Part shown: positions 14,362 through 18,510 of the stretch, one piece after another | Layout: each line of letters opens with the position of its first letter | Numbering within the stretch: the stretch's first letter is position 1 | Source of the DNA: an uncultured Gardnerella sp. | Lineage (GTDB): Bacteria; Actinomycetota; Actinomycetes; Actinomycetales; Bifidobacteriaceae | Length of the DNA stretch: 18,510 nucleotides | Assembly (NCBI GenBank): GCA_947292085.1 | Contig: CAMYPN010000017.1 | Location: 1-18,510, forward strand | Direction: 5' to 3' | The notes under the pieces: generated by a model | What the model was told of the DNA's origin: nothing | The model's input: only the letters and a program-made list of their open reading frames with translations | Database searches by the model: none | Program-made: the position numbers and the translations under genes

Positions 14362-15543
14362 GTGAAAACTGCACGAATTTTCGCAACTGCTGCTGCGGTT
14401 GCATTACTAGCAACTTCTATGAGTGCTTGTGGTTCTTCAAAGAACTCTGATAGCAAAGCAAAAGGTAATCAAGTGAACGTAGTTGCAACAACTACTCAGA
14501 TTTGCGATTACGTAACACAAATTGCGTCAACTGCAGACGCAAAATCTGGATTAAGTCTAAGCAAAACTGATTCTCAAGGTAAGAAGTCTGTAATCGGAGC
14601 TCCTCAAGATAAAGCAAAGTCTACTATTAATCTGACATGCTTACTCGCGCCGAATGCTTCTGCTCACGAACACGAAATGACTCCAGCTCAATCTAAAGCA
14701 TTATCTAAAGCTGACTTAATGCTGGTTTCTGGCGTTGATCTTGAGCACTTCTTGGATCAGGCTGTAAAAGCAACTGGCTTCAAAGGTACTATGGGCGTAA
14801 CATCCGGTATTCTTACAGCTGATGAAATTAAAGATCCAAAGGCTGAAGCTGCTAAAGAAAAGAATCTTCCATACAAGATTGATCGTGGTATTGCTAAAGT
14901 GCATGCTGAAAAGTGGCCATTCCCTCCAGAAGAAGGTGAAAAAGAGCCTGAATTCCAATATGATCCACATATTTGGACAAGCACTAAGAACACTATGATT
15001 CAGGTTAAGAATATCGGTAATTTCCTCGGTAAAGCTCTTCCTGGAAGCAAAACAATTTTCGACGAGCACGTTGAAAAGTTTACAAAGTCTTTGACTGATT
15101 TGGATTCATGGGCTACTGAAGCTTTGAATAGTGTTCCTAAGGAGCATCGCGTTCTCTTCACTTCTCATGATGCTTTCGGATACTTCTCAAGAGATTACGA
15201 CGTAAAGTTCATAGGTGCTGCACTATCTGACTTCAATAGCCAGCAGGATGCAACAGCTGAGCATATTAAGCAAGCTGCAGAAGCTGTTAAAAAATCTGGT
15301 GCGGTCGCGCTCTTTGCTGAAAATTCCAACAATTCTAAGTCAATCAAGGCTGTTGCTTCTGCAGCAGGCGTAAAAGCTATTATTGGTGACGATGCTTTAT
15401 ATGGTGATTCTCTTGGACCAGTAGGCTCTGCGGGAGAAACTTATATTGGATCTATCGTTCACAATGTTGAAACCTTAGTAAAGGCTTGGAATGGTAAGGT
15501 TCCAGAGCTTCCAGACACAATTAAGTCCGTGTTGAAGAAGTAG
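14362..15543 (+). CDS. znuA: Metal (zinc or manganese) ABC-importer binding lipoprotein, cluster A-I
   Basis: This surface lipoprotein captures a divalent metal for the importer. I start it at the GTG at 14362, with GAAAGGA 5 bases upstream and an immediate signal peptide (MKTARIFATAAAVALL) ending at the lipobox Cys23; the frame stays open upstream to 14281 but that would bury the signal peptide and run over the Zur-like site. The product has 393 residues. Expected metal ligands are His102 (SAHEHE; His104 possible), His203 (YDPHIWTS), His269 (FTSHDAFGYFS) and Asp349 (YGDSLG). This His3-Asp set is like TroA and AztC rather than the His2-Glu-Asp of PsaA. There is no long His-rich loop; a polar insert around residues 60-85 precedes the first ligand. 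The ATPase and two permeases follow directly. Zinc is favoured by the operator-like site, but manganese or iron are not excluded. Confidence 0.88.
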   Translation: MKTARIFATAAAVALLATSMSACGSSKNSDSKAKGNQVNVVATTTQICDYVTQIASTADAKSGLSLSKTDSQGKKSVIGAPQDKAKSTINLTCLLAPNASAHEHEMTPAQSKALSKADLMLVSGVDLEHFLDQAVKATGFKGTMGVTSGILTADEIKDPKAEAAKEKNLPYKIDRGIAKVHAEKWPFPPEEGEKEPEFQYDPHIWTSTKNTMIQVKNIGNFLGKALPGSKTIFDEHVEKFTKSLTDLDSWATEALNSVPKEHRVLFTSHDAFGYFSRDYDVKFIGAALSDFNSQQDATAEHIKQAAEAVKKSGAVALFAENSNNSKSIKAVASAAGVKAIIGDDALYGDSLGPVGSAGETYIGSIVHNVETLVKAWNGKVPELPDTIKSVLKK

Positions 15544-15569
15544 TTAACGATATAAAAGGTCGGTAAATA

Positions 15570-16364
15570 GTGAATAAGAGCGTCCTTGCAATGAAAGATT
15601 GCGACCTAGCATACGGCTATAAAACCGTAGTTACTGGGATTAACGGTAGCTTAGAATCTGGTGAGGCTTTGGCTTTGATCGGTCCAAATGGATCTGGAAA
15701 AACAACGTTTTTGCAGGCCATAATCGGAATTGTGCGCGTAAGTCATGGAGAGTTACGCATGCCAAAGTCAATCTCAATTGGCTACGTTCCTCAGCAAGTT
15801 GATTTGGACTTGACATTTCCAATCACTGCTAGGCAAGTAGTAGCCATGGGATTGAGTAGAAAAACTGGATTCTTTGGTATTTTGCGTAAATCGCAGAAAA
15901 CTGCCGTTGAGGACGCTCTTCGTCACGTTGGTCTTTTAAAACGTGCAGACATGCGTTTTGGTGATCTTTCTGGAGGTCAAAGACAGCGAGTTCTTCTTGC
16001 TAGAGCTATAGTTGCAAAGCCGACTTTAATATTACTTGATGAACCGTTTAATGGTTTAGATGAGCCGAATAGGCGAGAACTTCTTACAATTATGAAATCA
16101 GCGAAACAAGAAGGTATATCTTTCGTAGTTTCTACACATGATCTTGTTATAGCTGACGCTATATGTGAAAAAGCATTGTTGCTAGCTGGTAAGCAAATAG
16201 CATTCGGAAATTTGCGAGAAGTAATGACAAAAGAAAATATTTCTGTTGCATACGGCGGTACTATTCCAGCATCAACAGCCGGATTGACGCTTAATGAAAT
16301 TTCTGATGAGTCTGCAAATAATGATGATTCAAACTCTTTAAAGGGTGAGAATCATGCTAGCTGA
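15570..16364 (+). CDS. znuC: Metal ABC-importer ATPase
   Basis: This 264-residue protein hydrolyses ATP to drive metal import. Walker A GPNGSGKTT is at 38-46, the Q-loop lies in the VPQQVDLDLTFP region, the signature LSGGQ is at 133-137, Walker B LILLDEP with catalytic Glu158 follows, and the H-loop His190 is in VSTHD. The DLTFPITARQVVAMG stretch is typical of the zinc/manganese ATPase family. The start is a GTG at 15570 with AAGG about 10 bases upstream. The gene begins 26 bp after the binding-protein stop, and its last 11 bases overlap the following permease, indicating translational coupling. The C-terminal 25 residues are acidic and Asn/Ser-rich, beyond the conserved core. Confidence 0.93.
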   Translation: MNKSVLAMKDCDLAYGYKTVVTGINGSLESGEALALIGPNGSGKTTFLQAIIGIVRVSHGELRMPKSISIGYVPQQVDLDLTFPITARQVVAMGLSRKTGFFGILRKSQKTAVEDALRHVGLLKRADMRFGDLSGGQRQRVLLARAIVAKPTLILLDEPFNGLDEPNRRELLTIMKSAKQEGISFVVSTHDLVIADAICEKALLLAGKQIAFGNLREVMTKENISVAYGGTIPASTAGLTLNEISDESANNDDSNSLKGENHAS

Positions 16365-17352
16365 ACTCGTTGAATATTTGAGGCAACTTTTAGAACCAAT
16401 TGATGAGCTTGATTTTATAGCGTCAGCACCTTATCTTTTTCGACCGTTCTGTCTGCTAGTTATGCTTGCAATAGCGAGTGGCGTAGTAGGTGTTTTTGTG
16501 AATTTGCGTTGCGCTGAGTTTAATGCTGAAGCGTTTGTTCATGGAATATTCCCAGGTATAGTTGTTGGAGCGCTTTACGGTGGTATAGATAATATTCTTC
16601 CCGGTGCGTCCATTTGCGCTGTAATTTTAGTAATTGCGCTTGTATTTGCCACAAGATGTGAACGAATAAACGAGTCGATTATTGCAACTGTTCTTACAAC
16701 ATTCTTCGCGTGTGGAATCGTTATCTCGCTTAAAAAAGGAGATATGTCAGGACAGTTAGAAGCTCTTATGTTTGGGCGACTTCTTGATGTTACTGACGAT
16801 AGAATGACCCAAGCTATGTGGATTTGCTTGCTAACTATAATTGTTTTGCTACTGACATGGAAACAGCAAGTTATTGTGGCATTTGATAGAACGAGCGCAC
16901 GTCTTATGGGCGTAAATACTCTTTTTGTTGACATAATTTTGAATGCTGGAATTGCTGCAGTAGTTGTTTCAGCCTCATCCGCTGTCGGAGTGCTGCTTGT
17001 TATAGGATATTTGATAATTCCTGGAGCTAGCGCAAGATTAGTTGCAAGAACTGTCAGATCAATGGCTTTTGTGGCTATTGGTGTTGGTATTGCTGGAGTT
17101 TTGCTTGGAATGTATGTGATGAATCTCGAATTAGATCACCCTATTTCTCCTCAAGCTGCAGTTGCTTTAAGCATATGCGCAATGTTCGTGGTTGTACTTA
17201 TTCTACGAACAATTTATAGATGCATATATTCGCTGCTTCAATCTAAAAGAATTTTGAAATTAAGTAATTCTCAGTCAGATACTGATGTTGATCTTACTGA
17301 TCTTAATGATCATACTGAGCTTACTGAGCTTACTGACGCAAAGCGAGGCTAA
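16354..17352 (+). CDS. znuB: Metal ABC-importer permease, first of two
   Basis: This membrane subunit, 332 residues from the ATG at 16354, belongs to the ABC-3 permease family with about eight to nine hydrophobic helices, for example LFRPFCLLVMLAIASGVVGV and ASSAVGVLLVIGYLIIPGAS. The family block after the first helix is NLRCAEFNAEAFVHGIFPGI. The start is supported by AAGGGTGAG 6-13 bases upstream and by an 11-base overlap with the ATPase gene; a GTG at 16345 in frame is less likely because it lies inside that ribosome-binding site. The cytoplasmic tail carries a 9-bp in-frame tandem repeat encoding (D/E)-(L/H)-(T/N) units at residues 313-327. Two different permeases with one ATPase resembles TroABCD more than single-permease ZnuABC, so the symbol is by analogy. 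Confidence 0.9.
   Translation: MLAELVEYLRQLLEPIDELDFIASAPYLFRPFCLLVMLAIASGVVGVFVNLRCAEFNAEAFVHGIFPGIVVGALYGGIDNILPGASICAVILVIALVFATRCERINESIIATVLTTFFACGIVISLKKGDMSGQLEALMFGRLLDVTDDRMTQAMWICLLTIIVLLLTWKQQVIVAFDRTSARLMGVNTLFVDIILNAGIAAVVVSASSAVGVLLVIGYLIIPGASARLVARTVRSMAFVAIGVGIAGVLLGMYVMNLELDHPISPQAAVALSICAMFVVVLILRTIYRCIYSLLQSKRILKLSNSQSDTDVDLTDLNDHTELTELTDAKRG
17290..17334 (+). repeat. Five in-frame 9-bp tandem repeats in the permease tail
   Basis: Five consecutive units, GATCTTACT, GATCTTAAT, GATCATACT, GAGCTTACT, GAGCTTACT, encode DLT-DLN-DHT-ELT-ELT. The reading frame is kept by any change in copy number, so the acidic tail length could vary between strains. Confidence 0.85.
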
Positions 17353-17354
17353 TC

Positions 17355-18257
17355 ATGGTAAGTATGTGGCAAATTATTGCGCTTCCCATGGTTGAGGCGG
17401 TAGTTGTAGGAGCATTGTGTGGACTTGTTGGCTCACTAGCTTTATTAAATCAGCGTATTTTCTTCACTGAATCTATTACACATGCTGCATTTCCTGGAGC
17501 AGTTTTAGGTGTAGTTGTAACCTCAATGTACACAATTGATCAGAATATTCTTTCTATAGGATTATTTGTTGGAGCAGCTTTTGCTTGTATTGTTCTTTCT
17601 TTTGTAATGCATGCTCTTTCTAAATTAAAAGGAATATCTTCTCAAGCTGCTGCTGGAATTACGCTTACTGTTGGTTTTGCAAGTGGATACTTTTTAAACA
17701 AGTGGTTTGCTCCTCTTCCGTTACGTATTGAAAGCTTCTTAGCAGGATCATTGCTGAATTGTACTCATGCTGATGTTGCAGCTGCATCATTTACGCTTTT
17801 GCTAGCATTATTACTTTGGATGTTGAACTCTGCTAATTTGGTTCACTGCTCTTTTGATCCTACTGATTACAAAGCTTCTGGTGGAAGAGCTGGATTAATG
17901 CAAGGTCTTGTATTAGCTCTTATTATCATAACTGTTTCTGTTATTATTCCTGCGGTTGGAACTGTTGTTTCTGTATCCCTTATAGCTGCACCTGCTGCAG
18001 CACTTAAGGGCAAAGTCTCGTCAATTCACATGTTTGTTATTGCTTGCGTTTTAACTTCTGTGATTATTGCTTTAGCTGGATTGGGTATAGCGGTAATATT
18101 TAGTCTTTCTGCTGGCGGTAGTATAGCAATCGTTGCTGGAGCTTTCTTCCTTGCAGTGAAATTATGTGAAAGTTTATTTGTTGCATTACATCAGTTATTT
18201 ACAAAGTATTTTTCTTCTAAACAAAAACTAGCAAGTAGAGTATTTAGTAAAATTTAA
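17355..18257 (+). CDS. Metal ABC-importer permease, second of two
   Basis: This 300-residue ABC-3 family permease is the second channel subunit. It starts at ATG 17355, two bases after the previous stop, with GCGAGG about 7 bases upstream inside the previous gene. The family block LLNQRIFFTESITHAAFPGA is near residues 31-50, and helices include LLALLLWMLNSANLV and LVLALIIITVSVIIPAVGT followed by VSVSLIAAPAAALKG. Both permeases share the ABC-3 layout, so they probably form a heterodimer with two copies of the ATPase. No further gene follows in the operon before a weak AT-rich hairpin. Confidence 0.92.
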   Translation: MVSMWQIIALPMVEAVVVGALCGLVGSLALLNQRIFFTESITHAAFPGAVLGVVVTSMYTIDQNILSIGLFVGAAFACIVLSFVMHALSKLKGISSQAAAGITLTVGFASGYFLNKWFAPLPLRIESFLAGSLLNCTHADVAAASFTLLLALLLWMLNSANLVHCSFDPTDYKASGGRAGLMQGLVLALIIITVSVIIPAVGTVVSVSLIAAPAAALKGKVSSIHMFVIACVLTSVIIALAGLGIAVIFSLSAGGSIAIVAGAFFLAVKLCESLFVALHQLFTKYFSSKQKLASRVFSKI

Positions 18258-18273
18258 TACAATTAGCGAAAAT

Positions 18274-18304
18274 AATTACAAAAATCTATTAGTTTTTAGT
18301 AATT
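18274..18304 (+). terminator. AT-rich hairpin after the metal-uptake operon
   Basis: AATTACAAAAA (18274-18284) pairs with TTTTTAGTAATT (18293-18304) over 11 bp with one bulged A, 8-nt loop, followed by TTACTA. The stem is almost all A-T, so its strength is doubtful. Confidence 0.45.
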
Positions 18305-18382
18305 TTACTATTCTGTCTGCTGTGTGTTCTAGAGTGACAAGCAATTGTGCGTGAAAAATGCGCGCGATTGACGTCGTTGTTT

Positions 18383-18419
18383 TAAACGGCTTGCGTAATT
18401 TTGTTGCGTAAGCCGTTTA
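18383..18419 (+). terminator. Hairpin upstream of the next gene
   Basis: TAAACGGCTT (18383-18392) pairs perfectly with AAGCCGTTTA (18410-18419), loop 17 nt, followed by TGTATGTGATATG. The T-tract is poor on both strands. It may be a second terminator of the operon or part of the next gene's control region. Confidence 0.45.
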
Positions 18420-18458
18420 TGTATGTGATATGTTTATAAATTCATCGACGCCACACAA

Positions 18459-18510
18459 GTCCAGGTCTGCACATTAGTAACGCAAGACCCCGATAGAAAA
18501 GGACAATTAT
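18459..18510 (+). promoter_or_regulatory. Structured leader with ribosome-binding site of a gene starting at the window edge
   Basis: AAAAGGA (18497-18503) is a strong ribosome-binding site, and the window ends in AT, which would be an ATG if the next base is G. GGTCTGC (18464-18470) can pair with GCAAGACC (18482-18489), with one bulged A, and GTCC (18459-18462) can pair with GGAC (18501-18504), covering the ribosome-binding site. This resembles a translational control leader; the gene itself is outside the window. Confidence 0.4.

Noticed and set aside
16575..16934. Open frame of about 119 codons on the minus strand inside the first metal permease gene
   Set aside because: It is antisense to a clear ABC-3 permease and shows no recognisable protein features of its own; likewise the minus-strand frame at 14716-15069 inside the binding-protein gene.

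Overview
The window looks like chromosomal DNA of an AT-rich member of the Bifidobacteriaceae, most likely Gardnerella. The clues are an actinobacterial-type UPF0182 membrane protein, a stand-alone NnrD, Shine-Dalgarno starts of the AAGGA/GGAGG type, and AT-biased codons (CCT, GCT, AGA, CGT) in otherwise actinobacterial protein families. The organism call is inference from family content and base composition. No tRNA, rRNA, CRISPR array, transposase or phage gene was seen; this reads mostly as ordinary core-genome sequence.

Layout, left to right. (1) 1-564: 3' end of a uracil permease (NCS2), then a terminator. (2) 724-4230: a very long UPF0182 membrane protein with an unusual polar N-terminal extension, then a strong, possibly bidirectional terminator. 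(3) 4377-6583: a divergent pair, an ABC permease on the minus strand and an NMT1/THI5-type (ThiY-like) solute-binding lipoprotein on the plus strand, separated by a GC-rich spacer that may hold a small minus-strand gene. No ATPase for this transporter lies in the window. (4) 6740-10988: pth (peptidyl-tRNA hydrolase) and mfd (transcription-repair coupling factor), the classic housekeeping pair. (5) 11038-13858: a minus-strand run of nnrD (NAD(P)H-hydrate repair), a HAD-family phosphatase-like protein and a LysR regulator. (6) 13859-14361: a long AT-rich divergent spacer with a good promoter and a Zur-like operator. (7) 14362-18257: a four-gene metal-uptake operon (binding lipoprotein, ATPase, two permeases) of the ZnuABC/TroABCD type. 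(8) 18258-18510: two hairpins and the leader of a gene that begins at the window edge.

How the genes work together. The metal operon is a complete importer: lipoprotein captures metal, two permeases form the channel, one ATPase drives it, and repression by a zinc-responsive regulator is suggested by the operator-like site just downstream of the promoter. The pyrimidine-precursor-like transporter (binding protein plus permease) would need an ATPase encoded elsewhere. Pth, Mfd and NnrD are housekeeping quality-control functions (peptidyl-tRNA, stalled RNA polymerase, damaged NADH/NADPH).

The most notable non-gene structure is a set of short tandem duplications of 9, 10, 11 and 13 bp in spacers and in one gene tail. 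No convincing undescribed multi-gene system was found. The best leads are the GC-rich small frame at 5333-5518, the leader that may hide a ribosome-binding site at 18459-18510, the UPF0182 extension and the repeat-filled terminator between mfd and the LysR gene.
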